The notes under the pieces were generated by a model. It saw only the letters and a list, made by a program, of their open reading frames with translations. It was not told where the DNA came from and did no database searches. This document shows positions 25,595 through 34,689 of a stretch of 64,000 nt of DNA, one piece after another. Source of the DNA: Phormidium ambiguum IAM M-71. Lineage in GTDB: Bacteria; Cyanobacteriota; Cyanobacteriia; Cyanobacteriales; Aerosakkonemataceae. The position numbers were made by a program, and so were the translations under genes. Positions within the stretch are counted from its first letter, which is position 1. Every line of letters begins with the position of its first letter. The DNA lies in contig NZ_MRCE01000003.1 in the NCBI RefSeq assembly GCF_001904725.1, positions 248,001 to 312,000 of the forward strand. The letters are read 5' to 3'.

Positions 25595-28500
25595 CTAAAT
25601 CAGGGGAAGTTGCACAGTAAAGGTTGCGCCTTTTCCGTAGCCTGTACTTGCGGCGGAAATTGTCCCACCGTGTAGTTCGACTAGGTAACGAACGATCGCT
25701 AAACCCAAACCCAACCCACCGTAAGAACGAGTAATCGAACCATCTTCTTGACGGAAGCGATCGAATACATGAGGTAAGAAATCAGGACTAATACCTCTGC
25801 CAGTATCGCTAACTTGAATTTGAGCTTGGTTATTCACTTTAGTCAAGCGAACTTCTACCCGTCCACCTTTGGGAGTAAATTTAACTGAATTAGATAGCAA
25901 ATTCCACACAATTTGTTGTAAGCGGGTGCTATCTCCCAAAACAATTCCTACAGAGTAGTCTATTTGCGAGCAAACCTGAATATTTTTTGCTTCGGCTGCT
26001 AAATGAATTGAAGCGATCGCTTGTTCAATCACCACATCTAAAGATACAGGCTCAACTTGTAAATTCAAACGTCCGCGAATGATATCGGACATATCGAGAA
26101 CATCTTCAATTAGCTGCGCCAATGCTTGAGTATTTCGGGCGATAGTTTCGATCGCTCGACTCACCGTGTCCGGGCTAAAATTCCTGCTTGGTAGGAGTTT
26201 TGCCCAACCTAACATTGAATTTAGCGGAGTACGCAGTTCATGAGAAATTGTCGCCAAAAACTCATCTTTCAGGCGATTTGCTAAAGCTAACTCTTCAGAT
26301 TGTCGCTGTAAAGTTTCCCGTGCTTTTTGTCTTTGAATTGCCTCGGCGAGGATATTTGCAGCCGCTTGCAAAAAGTAAATATCATCTTGAGTAAAGCTAT
26401 ATTCACGAATAGTATGAGCTTCCAAAACACCGAAAGCTTGGGGAACTCCAGCAATGACAGTACTCAGTCCACTGATAGTGTTATGTTCTTGGAGCAGTAA
26501 TGAAGGAGTAAAACGAGTTTCACAACGCAAATCATTTACTATGACTGGTTCATCGGCGAGTAAAGTATAACCTGCTTGAGACTCTAACCCTGTATTAATA
26601 GTAATTGGTTCGGCTAATACTTCTGAATCTGTGAAACCAAAAACTGAACGCAAGAGCATTTTTTGACCATCGGGCAAAAGTTCCAGAACTTTGCAATATT
26701 CAACATTAAGAATGTGGGCAATTAAACTAGTGGCTTCATTCATTAATTTATCTAAGTCGATGCCAGATAAAGCTCTTTGTCCTAAATGAGCGATCGCAGC
26801 TTGTTGTTGAGCACGAATTTGCAGCTGTGCTTCTATTATTTTGCTGTCTGTAATGTTGATAGCAGCACCAGTGATACCGACAACTTCATCAAATTCATTT
26901 CGCAATGGTTCCACAGTCAAATCATGAAAACAAAACTCTCCAGTTTTACTAGCTTGTACTTCTGTCCGCACACCTATTCCAGTGCGGAGTACTTGCTGCT
27001 TGATTTCTGTTAACTTAGCGGCATCATCTGGGTGCATGAGGTCGGCATCAGTTTTGCCGAGAACTTCTTCTGCTGAGTAGTCTAGTTGCGTGTTGTAAAC
27101 CCAAGTGTAACGGAGTTCTCGGTCTTGATTGAAAACAGCGATCGGAGAATTTTCTAAAGCAATGCGGAAGCGTTCCAAACTTAATCGTAAAGCTTCCTCT
27201 GCACTTTTACGCTTACTAATATCGTGACTAATGCCGAGAATCTGATAAAGTTCCCCTCGATCGTTGAGTAAAGGAATATATGAAATAATCGTTGTGAAAG
27301 TACCGTAACTAGGCAAAGTAATCGTACATTCAAAACTTTGAGTTGTTAGAGTTTCAACTGACCAAAGCAAGAAAGGTAAATAGTTATTAGTAACTTCCGG
27401 GGGATAAATTTCTTCATCCCGCAGACCTATTAATTCGTCAAGCGACTTTTGTATTCGATGCAATCCAGCAACATTCATGAATTGCAAACGACGTTCAGCA
27501 TCATAAATGACAAAAGTATCCGGGATATTATCCACAGCAATTCGGAACTTGTGTTCGCTTTGTCTTAAAGCTTCTTGTACCTGCTTTTGTTCGTGGATAT
27601 CAGTAGCGGTACCAAACCATTTAATAATTTCTCCTTGACTATTATGCAGGGGTAAACCGCGACTGAGAAACCAACGAAATTCGCCATCTGCCCTTTTGAG
27701 CCGATGTTCGCATTCGTAGAGTTCTCCCTTTTCCAATGCTTTTTTCCAAGCTTCTACTGTGCGTTTTTGATCTTCTATATGTAAGATTGGTTGCCAACCC
27801 CAGTTGTGTCCTTTAGTTTGGGGAATGCCACTAAATTCTGCCCAACGTTTGTTGTAGTAGTCTACAGCACCATTGGGTAAAGCTGTCCAGACGATTTGGG
27901 GCATAGATTCGGCTACCGTGCGAAATTGCTGTTCGCTGTGGCGCAGTGCTTCTTCGGTTTGTTGTAATTCTTGCAGGGCGCGTTCTCGTTGAGCGATTTC
28001 GATTTGTAATTGCAGGGTGCGTTCTTGGATTCGTTGTTCGAGTTTGGTGTTTAGTTGCAAGATTTGGGCTTCGGCAAGTTTGCGTTCGGTGATATCTTCA
28101 ACAATGTAAGCAAATTGAGGATTGCTACCTGGTTTAGCTGGAATTGAGCTAACGGTTGCTGATAGCCAGTATTCCTGTTCTTGGATGATATGACTATATT
28201 CAAAACGAACGGGGGCTTGGGTGCGTGCAGCTTGTTGGTAATTTTTGATCCATGCTTGAATCTGTTGTTCTGGGGCTCCCATTTCGCTAGCAAGGCGGTT
28301 TCGCATTTGTTCGACGTGGATACCAAAAAATTTGGCTGTGGCAGTATTGTCGGCGATGTGGAGAATATCTCGATTGTCGATGAGTTCGACGATACCCATC
28401 ATGATTGGGGCTGCGTCGAAGAAGCTTTGTAATGTTTGTTCTGCTTTTTTGAGTTGGCTAATGTCTCTTCCTTCTGGGATGAGAAGGATGACTTGCCCAG

Positions 28501-29740
28501 ATTGGTCTCGAATTGGTTTGATGGAAAAGTCGATCGTTGCGAGTGTATTTCCTGCGCCTAATACATCTACTTCGTAGCGAATAAATTCACCGTTGGCGGC
28601 TTTTTGGATGGCTTGTTTTAGGGTTTCTTGAGTTTCTGGGGAATTTGTCCACCAGTGGGCTTCCCAAAATGGGCGATCGATCGCATCTTCTCGCTGCAAT
28701 CCCGCAAAATTTAAAGCTGTTTCATTAGCTTCTATTAAAATCCCATCTGGTTGCATCAGTCCAATAAACTGAAATGTTTGATTAAAGATGGCGCGGAAGC
28801 GGCGTTCGCTTTCTTGCAATGCTGCTTCGGCTTTCTTTCTTTCTTCTTTTTGCTGCTCTAATTGTTGATTAGTTACTGTTAATTGTACTGTGCGCTCTTG
28901 AATACAAAATTCTAATTCGGAATAAGCTTTTTGCAAAGAATCTTCTATGCGTTTTTTTTCACTAAAATCTCGCGTTAATTTACAAAATCCGGTGAGATTT
29001 CCCTGCTCATCTCTCAAGGCAGTAATAATGACATTTGCCCAAAATTCAGTCCCATTTTTCCGAACTCTCCAGCCTTCGTTTTCGATGTGTCCTTTAGCAG
29101 CAGCGATTTCCAAGTAGCGATCGGGTTTACCTTCGGCAATCTCTTCCGGGCGATAAAAGCAAGAAAAATGCTTGCCAATAATTTCCTTAGCTTCATATCC
29201 TTTAAGTCGTTGTGCTCCTTGATTCCAACTAATAACTTCTCCTTTTGGATCTAATAAAAAAATTGCACAATCTTGGATTGATTCAATTAATAATTTATAT
29301 TTTACTTCACTTTCTTGTAATGCTTGTTGCCCGAATTTGACTTTTTGGTTAGCAGTAATTAATTTATGAATAATTGTACTAATAAAAAAACCTTCGAGAA
29401 GAAATAAAATTAATTTCAGATTTTGACCCAGGCTTTGCTCGACAAAAATTGAGTTAGAGGGCGACAGAAAAAGGTAATCGCTAACTAACGCCGATAAAAT
29501 AGTCGCCCAGATGCCTGCCCAGATTCCCCCATAGAGCGCACTGACAATTACAGCGGTAAAAAATAGTAGGAATGGGCTTTCTGTATCTATTAGCGGTTCA
29601 AGGAGTAACTTCATCCCAATCACAATACCCACTGTTAACACTGCTATGCCATAGCGCGAAATTGCTGAGGGAAGAGAGTTGTATTTTCCTGTTCTGTTCA
29701 TTTGATCGGTCGAATACGAATAAGTTTGAGGATAACTCAT
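25595..29740 (-). CDS. Multi-PAS sensor histidine kinase with DUF4118-type membrane domain
   Basis: The 1381-residue kinase begins with a KdpD-like four-helix membrane domain (about 28-125), then about six PAS modules (roughly 145-265, 305-430, 430-550, 590-720, 720-845, 845-970), a GAF domain (about 985-1130), HisKA (about 1150-1215, phospho-His in ATISHELRTPLNSML) and HATPase_c (about 1260-1381, with NLLSNSVKFT and DTGRGI). There is no receiver domain, and no response regulator gene lies nearby. Several PAS modules retain PAC motifs but no clear cofactor ligand. It probably integrates redox or small-molecule cues. The gene reads toward the tRNA and ends 35 bp from it on the other strand. 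Confidence 0.92.
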   Translation of the reverse strand: MSYPQTYSYSTDQMNRTGKYNSLPSAISRYGIAVLTVGIVIGMKLLLEPLIDTESPFLLFFTAVIVSALYGGIWAGIWATILSALVSDYLFLSPSNSIFVEQSLGQNLKLILFLLEGFFISTIIHKLITANQKVKFGQQALQESEVKYKLLIESIQDCAIFLLDPKGEVISWNQGAQRLKGYEAKEIIGKHFSCFYRPEEIAEGKPDRYLEIAAAKGHIENEGWRVRKNGTEFWANVIITALRDEQGNLTGFCKLTRDFSEKKRIEDSLQKAYSELEFCIQERTVQLTVTNQQLEQQKEERKKAEAALQESERRFRAIFNQTFQFIGLMQPDGILIEANETALNFAGLQREDAIDRPFWEAHWWTNSPETQETLKQAIQKAANGEFIRYEVDVLGAGNTLATIDFSIKPIRDQSGQVILLIPEGRDISQLKKAEQTLQSFFDAAPIMMGIVELIDNRDILHIADNTATAKFFGIHVEQMRNRLASEMGAPEQQIQAWIKNYQQAARTQAPVRFEYSHIIQEQEYWLSATVSSIPAKPGSNPQFAYIVEDITERKLAEAQILQLNTKLEQRIQERTLQLQIEIAQRERALQELQQTEEALRHSEQQFRTVAESMPQIVWTALPNGAVDYYNKRWAEFSGIPQTKGHNWGWQPILHIEDQKRTVEAWKKALEKGELYECEHRLKRADGEFRWFLSRGLPLHNSQGEIIKWFGTATDIHEQKQVQEALRQSEHKFRIAVDNIPDTFVIYDAERRLQFMNVAGLHRIQKSLDELIGLRDEEIYPPEVTNNYLPFLLWSVETLTTQSFECTITLPSYGTFTTIISYIPLLNDRGELYQILGISHDISKRKSAEEALRLSLERFRIALENSPIAVFNQDRELRYTWVYNTQLDYSAEEVLGKTDADLMHPDDAAKLTEIKQQVLRTGIGVRTEVQASKTGEFCFHDLTVEPLRNEFDEVVGITGAAINITDSKIIEAQLQIRAQQQAAIAHLGQRALSGIDLDKLMNEATSLIAHILNVEYCKVLELLPDGQKMLLRSVFGFTDSEVLAEPITINTGLESQAGYTLLADEPVIVNDLRCETRFTPSLLLQEHNTISGLSTVIAGVPQAFGVLEAHTIREYSFTQDDIYFLQAAANILAEAIQRQKARETLQRQSEELALANRLKDEFLATISHELRTPLNSMLGWAKLLPSRNFSPDTVSRAIETIARNTQALAQLIEDVLDMSDIIRGRLNLQVEPVSLDVVIEQAIASIHLAAEAKNIQVCSQIDYSVGIVLGDSTRLQQIVWNLLSNSVKFTPKGGRVEVRLTKVNNQAQIQVSDTGRGISPDFLPHVFDRFRQEDGSITRSYGGLGLGLAIVRYLVELHGGTISAASTGYGKGATFTVQLPLI

Positions 29741-29960
29741 GAGTTAAGAACATTTGTTTCCTAGCTGCACAAATTTGCCTCATATACAGAATTTAGCTGT
29801 ATTTTATTTTTGGGAGTATGATACAACGTTGGTTATCTTTTCTTGTATATCTACTCATGTCAGTTTGGTGGTTTGAGGGCTATACTGCTTTACATTGAAA
29901 CTCCTATAACTAAGTTTAACTATTTGTTCTAATCGGACCCAGAGGATTTTTATACCATCT

Positions 29961-30740
29961 ATGATCTTATGGCATTTTCCCCAGAAAGATTTGACTCTTG
30001 TTAAAGATTCTGTGCATATTTGGTGTACCGATCTCAATTTACCAACTGAGTTATTGACAAATTTAGCGGGAAATTTGTCTTTAGATGAACGACAAAGGGC
30101 GGAAAGATTTTATTTTGAGCCAGACAAAAAAAAGTTTATTGCCTGTCGGGGATTATTAAGAATTATTCTTAGTTATTATTTAAATTTAGCACCCGATCGA
30201 CTAGAGTTTATCTACTCGCTTCAGGGCAAACCAGAACTAAATAATAAGCAGTTGTGTTTTAATGTATCTCATTCGCAGAATTTAGCGGTTTATGCGATCG
30301 CACTAAACCGTTCTGTGGGAATTGATTTGGAATATTTGCGCCAAATTCCGAATGTACAACAATTAGCAGAACGCTTTTTTTCTCCTGATGAATCTACAAT
30401 GATTAATAGTCTGGACAAAGAAGAACAACAAGAGTTCTTTTTTCGGCTTTGGACTATTAAAGAAGCTTACTTAAAAGCTACTGGGGAAGGATTAGCCGGA
30501 CTGCAAAAGATTGCAGTTTCTTTTACGCAGGAAAACGCTGTTAATTTGTACCAAACTCAACATAATATTTTACTCAACACGCACTGGTTTTGTGCTGAGT
30601 TTAAACCAGCGCCAGATTATGCTGGGGCGCTGGTTGTGCAGGGAGAAGATTTAGCCGCAAGTGCGATCGCAAAACGCACCATGAGTAATATAGAATATTT
30701 TAATTTGACCACAGAGTATATCCTCAATCATTGGCTCTAA
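29961..30740 (+). CDS. hetI: 4'-phosphopantetheinyl transferase (Sfp/HetI type)
   Basis: The 259-residue enzyme transfers phosphopantetheine from CoA to carrier-protein serines in fatty acid, polyketide or nonribosomal peptide synthesis. The Sfp signatures are VGIDLEYL (metal-binding Asp and Glu) and FRLWTIKEAYLKATG (the WxxKEA block). Other family marks are LSLDERQRAERF near the N-terminus, ACRGLLRIIL, and FNVSHSQN. Length fits the cyanobacterial HetI/Sfp group, often the only such enzyme in the genome; the HetI name is by similarity and does not imply heterocysts. It starts 220 bp from the divergent kinase gene, and an inverted-end repeat follows its stop directly. Confidence 0.9.
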   Translation: MILWHFPQKDLTLVKDSVHIWCTDLNLPTELLTNLAGNLSLDERQRAERFYFEPDKKKFIACRGLLRIILSYYLNLAPDRLEFIYSLQGKPELNNKQLCFNVSHSQNLAVYAIALNRSVGIDLEYLRQIPNVQQLAERFFSPDESTMINSLDKEEQQEFFFRLWTIKEAYLKATGEGLAGLQKIAVSFTQENAVNLYQTQHNILLNTHWFCAEFKPAPDYAGALVVQGEDLAASAIAKRTMSNIEYFNLTTEYILNHWL

Positions 30741-30745
30741 TCCAG

Positions 30746-30853
30746 TCATTTATTGAAATTGCAGGGGGGCAGGGGGGCAGGGGAGCAGGGGAGAGCATTA
30801 GACCATTTTTCTTCTGTTTCCAAACAATCTAATTTAAATGCGGAAAAGCTTAA
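30746..30853 (+). repeat. Inverted-end dispersed element, copy A
   Basis: This is an approximately 108-bp copy beginning 6 bp after the hetI stop codon. It contains TCATTTATTGA, the (GCAGGGGGG)n core, CTTCTGTTTCCAAAC and the right end AATTTAAATGCGGAAAAGC. Its left end has lost the TTAAGCTATCACGC sequence kept by copies B and C. The rest of the 303-bp gap before the binding-protein gene (30854-31043) shows no gene. Confidence 0.7.
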
Positions 30854-31043
30854 ACGAGGAAATAAACCCGAATAAATTCATCAATTGGTGCAAGCCTGAG
30901 ATTAATCAAAAAAAAAGCATCATTACTTTTGGCGAAACCACTTAGAAGATGGTAAAGTTTCTGTCAACCAACTAAAGGTTAAGATTCCAGATTCAATTTG
31001 CTTTTTTCTGTCCTTAACTGCGGAGAAGTTCAGTAGCCGTAAA

Positions 31044-32420
31044 ATGAAAAGACCGACACAACCAACTCAGACAAGCAAGATGTCTATTCTCAAGCTGAGA
31101 ACCAAACTTACCCTAGCCATTCTCCCTATAATCACAGGATTTTTGGCAGCCGCTTGTCAAACCACTACCACTAATAACACTACATCAACCACCCCCACCC
31201 CGGCAGCCCAAAATGCTGCCACTACTCCTACCCCGACAACAGCGACTACGGGTACGGGGTTGAAAATCGGTTCTTTGCTACCCTCCACTGGTGACTTAGC
31301 TTCTATTGGACAACCAATGATTGCCTCTGTACCTTTGTTAGTGGAAACTGTGAATAAATGTGGTGGTGTCAACGGTCAACCCATCACATTGATTTCGGAA
31401 GACGACCAAACAAAACCGGAATCTGGTGCTGCGGCAATGACTAAATTGGCAGAAGTAGATAGAGTTGCTGGAGTTGTGGGTTCTTTTGCTAGCAGTGTAT
31501 CCAGTGCTGCTGTAGATATTGCGGCGCGAAACAAGGTGATGTTAGTGTCTCCAGGTAGTACTAGTCCAGTATTTACTGAAAGAGCGAAAAAAGGTGATTT
31601 TCAAGGTTTTTGGGCGCGGACTGCCCCACCAGATACTTATCAGGCGCAAGCTTTAGCTAAATTAGCGAGTGAAAGAGGCTTTAAGCGAGTTTCTACGGTT
31701 GTAATTAACAATGATTACGGTGTGGGTTTTGAACAAGAATTTGTGAAATCCTTCAAAGCTTTGGGGGGGACGGTAGTGAATGAAGCTAAACCGACTCGTT
31801 ATGACCCAAAAGCTACCACATTTGAATCAGAAGCAGCTGCGGCTTTTGCGGGTAAACCTGATGCGGTTGTCGCAGTTTTGTATGCTGAAACTGGTTCTTT
31901 GTTGCTGAAGTCTGCTTACGAACAGGGACTGATGAAGGGAGTGACGGTAATGCTGACTGATGGGGTTTATTCTCCTGAATTTCCCCAACAAGTGGGCAAA
32001 ACTAGCGATGGTAAGTTTATTTTAGCTTCTGCGATCGGTACTGTTCCTGGTGCCAACGGTCAATCATTGACAGAGTTCACCAAAACTTGGGAACAAAAGA
32101 AACAACGTCCTGTTAGCGCCTTTGTTCCCCACTCTTGGGATGCCGCAGCTTTATTAGCTTTGGCAGCAGAAGCCGCCAAAACTAATACAGGCGAAGGCAT
32201 TAAAAGCAAAATTCGGGAAGTTGCTAACGCCCCTGGTGAAGAAGTTACCGATGTTTGCAAAGCGATGGAACTAGTTCGCCAAGGCAAAGACATTAATTAC
32301 CAAGGTGCTAGCGGTAACGTTGACATTGATGAAGCTGGCGATGTCATCGGCAGCTACGATGTCTGGAGTGTCTTAGATGACGGTAGTTTGAAGGTTACAG
32401 GAAAGGTGAGTCCGAAGTAA
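31044..32420 (+). CDS. Branched-chain-amino-acid-type ABC substrate-binding lipoprotein
   Basis: The 458-residue protein has a lipoprotein signal (ILPIITGFLAAAC, with Cys as the lipidation site), a Thr/Pro/Ala-rich linker (about 45-80) and a Leu/Ile/Val-binding-protein-like (periplasmic binding fold type I) domain that opens GLKIGSLLPSTGDL. Such proteins deliver amino acids, amides or urea to ABC permeases, though some are sensors. No permease or ATPase gene is adjacent, so it is an orphan receptor in this window. Two copies of the inverted-end repeat flank it closely. The ligand is unknown. Confidence 0.88.
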   Translation: MKRPTQPTQTSKMSILKLRTKLTLAILPIITGFLAAACQTTTTNNTTSTTPTPAAQNAATTPTPTTATTGTGLKIGSLLPSTGDLASIGQPMIASVPLLVETVNKCGGVNGQPITLISEDDQTKPESGAAAMTKLAEVDRVAGVVGSFASSVSSAAVDIAARNKVMLVSPGSTSPVFTERAKKGDFQGFWARTAPPDTYQAQALAKLASERGFKRVSTVVINNDYGVGFEQEFVKSFKALGGTVVNEAKPTRYDPKATTFESEAAAAFAGKPDAVVAVLYAETGSLLLKSAYEQGLMKGVTVMLTDGVYSPEFPQQVGKTSDGKFILASAIGTVPGANGQSLTEFTKTWEQKKQRPVSAFVPHSWDAAALLALAAEAAKTNTGEGIKSKIREVANAPGEEVTDVCKAMELVRQGKDINYQGASGNVDIDEAGDVIGSYDVWSVLDDGSLKVTGKVSPK

Positions 32421-32434
32421 GGGCAGGGCAGGAC

Positions 32435-32554
32435 TAAGCTATCACGCATTTAAATCATTTATTGAGACCGCAGGGGGGCAGGGGGGCAGGGGAGAGGATT
32501 AGACCATTATTTCTTCTGTTTCCAAACTATCTAATTTAAATGCGGAACAGCTTA
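32435..32554 (+). repeat. Inverted-end dispersed element, copy B
   Basis: This 120-bp copy begins 14 bp after the binding-lipoprotein stop. Left end: TAAGCTATCACGCATTTAAAT. Right end, reverse-complemented: TAAGCTGTTCCGCATTTAAAT. The two ends match at most of 20 positions. The centre contains repeated GCAGGGGGG units and CTTCTGTTTCCAAACTATC. There is no coding capacity. Confidence 0.75.
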
Positions 32555-32602
32555 ATTCATTGTGAAGAAAGAAATTGTACTCTAGTTCCCTGGCTGTAAA
32601 TA

Positions 32603-32667
32603 TTTTATTGGATGAGAGTTGAACCTAGCTCCCTCAAGAGCTAGGTTCTCATAAGTCCAATAAAAAA
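32603..32667. terminator. Two-way terminator between binding-protein gene and gltA
   Basis: An inner 11-bp stem, GAACCTAGCTC (32621-32631) with GAGCTAGGTTC (32638-32648), is extended outward by TGAGA/TCTCA and TTTTATTGGA/TCCAATAAAA, the outer arms giving T-runs on either strand. It lies between convergent genes, so it can end transcription from both sides. The flanks of the 318-bp gap hold copy B and AT-rich sequence only. Confidence 0.7.
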
Positions 32668-32738
32668 TTCACCCGAAGAGGACTAGCAAAAATTTTTCTA
32701 TTCACAATGAATTAGCCCTGCCATCTCCCCCTGACTGC

Positions 32739-33881
32739 TCAAGAGTACCGTTGATTCATGGGGACGTAGTGAGCGTCGTGGTATCCGGTGTAAACTTGGG
32801 TGGGGCGGTAGATGCGGTTTTCTTCGAGTTGTTCTTTCCAGTGGGCTAGCCAGCCAGCGACGCGAGCGATCGCAAAAATCGGCGTAAACAAATCTGTAGG
32901 AATACCCATTTTTCTATACAACAAACCGGAATAAAAGTCAACATTCGGATAAATTCCTTTGTGACCCAACTTCTCTTCCACAGCCCGTTCCAACTCCACA
33001 GCAATTTCGTAATACTTGTCCATACCGAACTTATCGAACAATTGCTCGGCTAAACCTTGGAGTATAGTAGCTCTGGGGTCTTTTACCTTGTAAACTCGAT
33101 GACCAAAGCCCATGATTTTCGATTTACGCTGCAAACAATCTTCTAAATAAGGGCGAACATTTTCCACCGAGCCAATTTTTTCTAACATATCAATTACTTC
33201 TTCATTTGCGCCGCCATGTAAAGGCCCACCTAAAGTCCCTACTGCTGAAGCGATTACTGCATAAGGGTCAGTCAAAGTAGAAGCTGTTACTCTGGCAGAA
33301 AAGGTAGAAGCATTCATGGTGTGTTCCGCATGAAGAATTAGGCAAATATCCATAATTCTGGCGGATAATGGGTCTGGTTCCCTCTCATTGAGCATATAAA
33401 GGAAATTAGCTGCATAACCCAAATCATCACGGGGTCTAACAGGCTCATTCCCATTTCGCATTAACTGAAAAGCTGCTACCATCGTCGGGATTTTAGCCAT
33501 TAACCGCACCACAGCGGCGCGAATATAAGCAGGATTATGCAAATCGCGTCGAGAATAAAATAATCCTAATGCTGCTGCGGAAGCTTGCAAAGCATCCATC
33601 GGATGTCCGCTTTCCGGGAAGCATTTCATCATATCGACAATGCGATACTTAATCCGACGATGGTAACGGATTTCATGTTCAAAATCTTCTAATTCTGGTT
33701 TAGTAGGTAATTTACCCCAAATTAGCAGATAGGTTGTTTCTAAGAAGTTGCTTTTTTCTGCTAGTTCTTCAATTTTAATGCCTCGATATTCCAAAATTCC
33801 CTTGTGTCCGTCAACATGACTAATAGCGGATTCAGCAGCGGGAATTCCTTCTAAACCTGGCCTATATTCGCAGACGGTCAT
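32739..33881 (-). CDS. gltA: Citrate synthase
   Basis: The 380-residue enzyme condenses oxaloacetate and acetyl-CoA to citrate, the entry to the cyanobacterial TCA branch that supplies 2-oxoglutarate for nitrogen assimilation. Family marks are the AEHTMNASTFSARV segment with its His, the GGPLHGGANEEV loop, MGFGHRVYKVKDPRA with the catalytic His, and the arginine-bearing C-terminal region. Length is typical of the short bacterial type II-like form. The start at 33881 follows AAAGAG in the leader. It is convergent with the orphan binding protein gene, separated by a two-way terminator. Confidence 0.95.
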   Translation of the reverse strand: MTVCEYRPGLEGIPAAESAISHVDGHKGILEYRGIKIEELAEKSNFLETTYLLIWGKLPTKPELEDFEHEIRYHRRIKYRIVDMMKCFPESGHPMDALQASAAALGLFYSRRDLHNPAYIRAAVVRLMAKIPTMVAAFQLMRNGNEPVRPRDDLGYAANFLYMLNEREPDPLSARIMDICLILHAEHTMNASTFSARVTASTLTDPYAVIASAVGTLGGPLHGGANEEVIDMLEKIGSVENVRPYLEDCLQRKSKIMGFGHRVYKVKDPRATILQGLAEQLFDKFGMDKYYEIAVELERAVEEKLGHKGIYPNVDFYSGLLYRKMGIPTDLFTPIFAIARVAGWLAHWKEQLEENRIYRPTQVYTGYHDAHYVPMNQRYS

Positions 33882-33976
33882 ATCTTTACTCTTTGCTTAA
33901 ATAGAAGATCTCTTCAGGCTAACTTACCAGAAAGTCTGAGCTTGTTATCTTTAGCACCAAAATAATTTAAGAGTTG

Positions 33977-34471
33977 TTAAAGTAAGTATTTTGGTGGTGT
34001 TAGCCAAAATAATAAACTTCGACCAATGGGAGAACCACTTTCTGGAAGTTGCACTCCAATAACTCCGGCTTTTTTAACTAATAAATTCCCTTTGGCTTCA
34101 CCCCAAACTAAAATTTCTGTCCATTCGCCTAAGTTTGGTTCATGACCAACTAATACTAAACTATTACTACCTTGGTTTTGCCACTCCTCCCACCATTTTA
34201 ACCAAGAGTAAATGTTACCTTCTGGTGTTAGGTCAGTGGATTCTTGTATTTGGGAACTTAGTCCGATCGCTTTTAGAATATCAGCAGTTTGCCTAGCCCG
34301 CAACAATGGACTAGTCAAGATTAAATCAAACCGCAGTCCCAAATTCAACAATTGCTGCGCTACTTGTTTAGTTTTCCGCTTCCCCTCACTTGTCAGCGGT
34401 CTAATCGCATCTTCAGTGTATTCTTCTCTTTCCGCAGCGATTCCATGACGCACCAAGTATAAATTCGTCAT
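33977..34471 (-). CDS. sixA: Phosphohistidine phosphatase SixA family
   Basis: The 164-residue protein is a small histidine phosphatase. The catalytic RHG is in LVRHGIAAEREE (residues 7-9), followed by RPLTSEGKRKT, LTSPLLRARQTADIL and LVGHEPNLGEW with the second catalytic His. SixA enzymes remove phosphate from phosphohistidine on Hpt-type or PTS proteins; the substrate in cyanobacteria is unsettled. It sits 95 bp upstream of gltA on the same strand and may be cotranscribed with it. Confidence 0.9.
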   Translation of the reverse strand: MTNLYLVRHGIAAEREEYTEDAIRPLTSEGKRKTKQVAQQLLNLGLRFDLILTSPLLRARQTADILKAIGLSSQIQESTDLTPEGNIYSWLKWWEEWQNQGSNSLVLVGHEPNLGEWTEILVWGEAKGNLLVKKAGVIGVQLPESGSPIGRSLLFWLTPPKYLL

Positions 34472-34689
34472 TGCTTGATTTACGTGCTAACGCACGCATT
34501 TTACGAATAGTTTCAAGATTCTTGATTGTATAATAAATTGAACCAGAAATCTCAAATCTGAAACTTGTGGTGCAGTAAAGCAAAAACGATCGAGCAGCTA
34601 AAAACAACAAAAATTTTGGCTAAAAAAGTCTTTTTCTTTCCTGCTTTCTACCTTTTGCTTTCTGCTTTCTGACGCTAGTTTTTCTCCTA

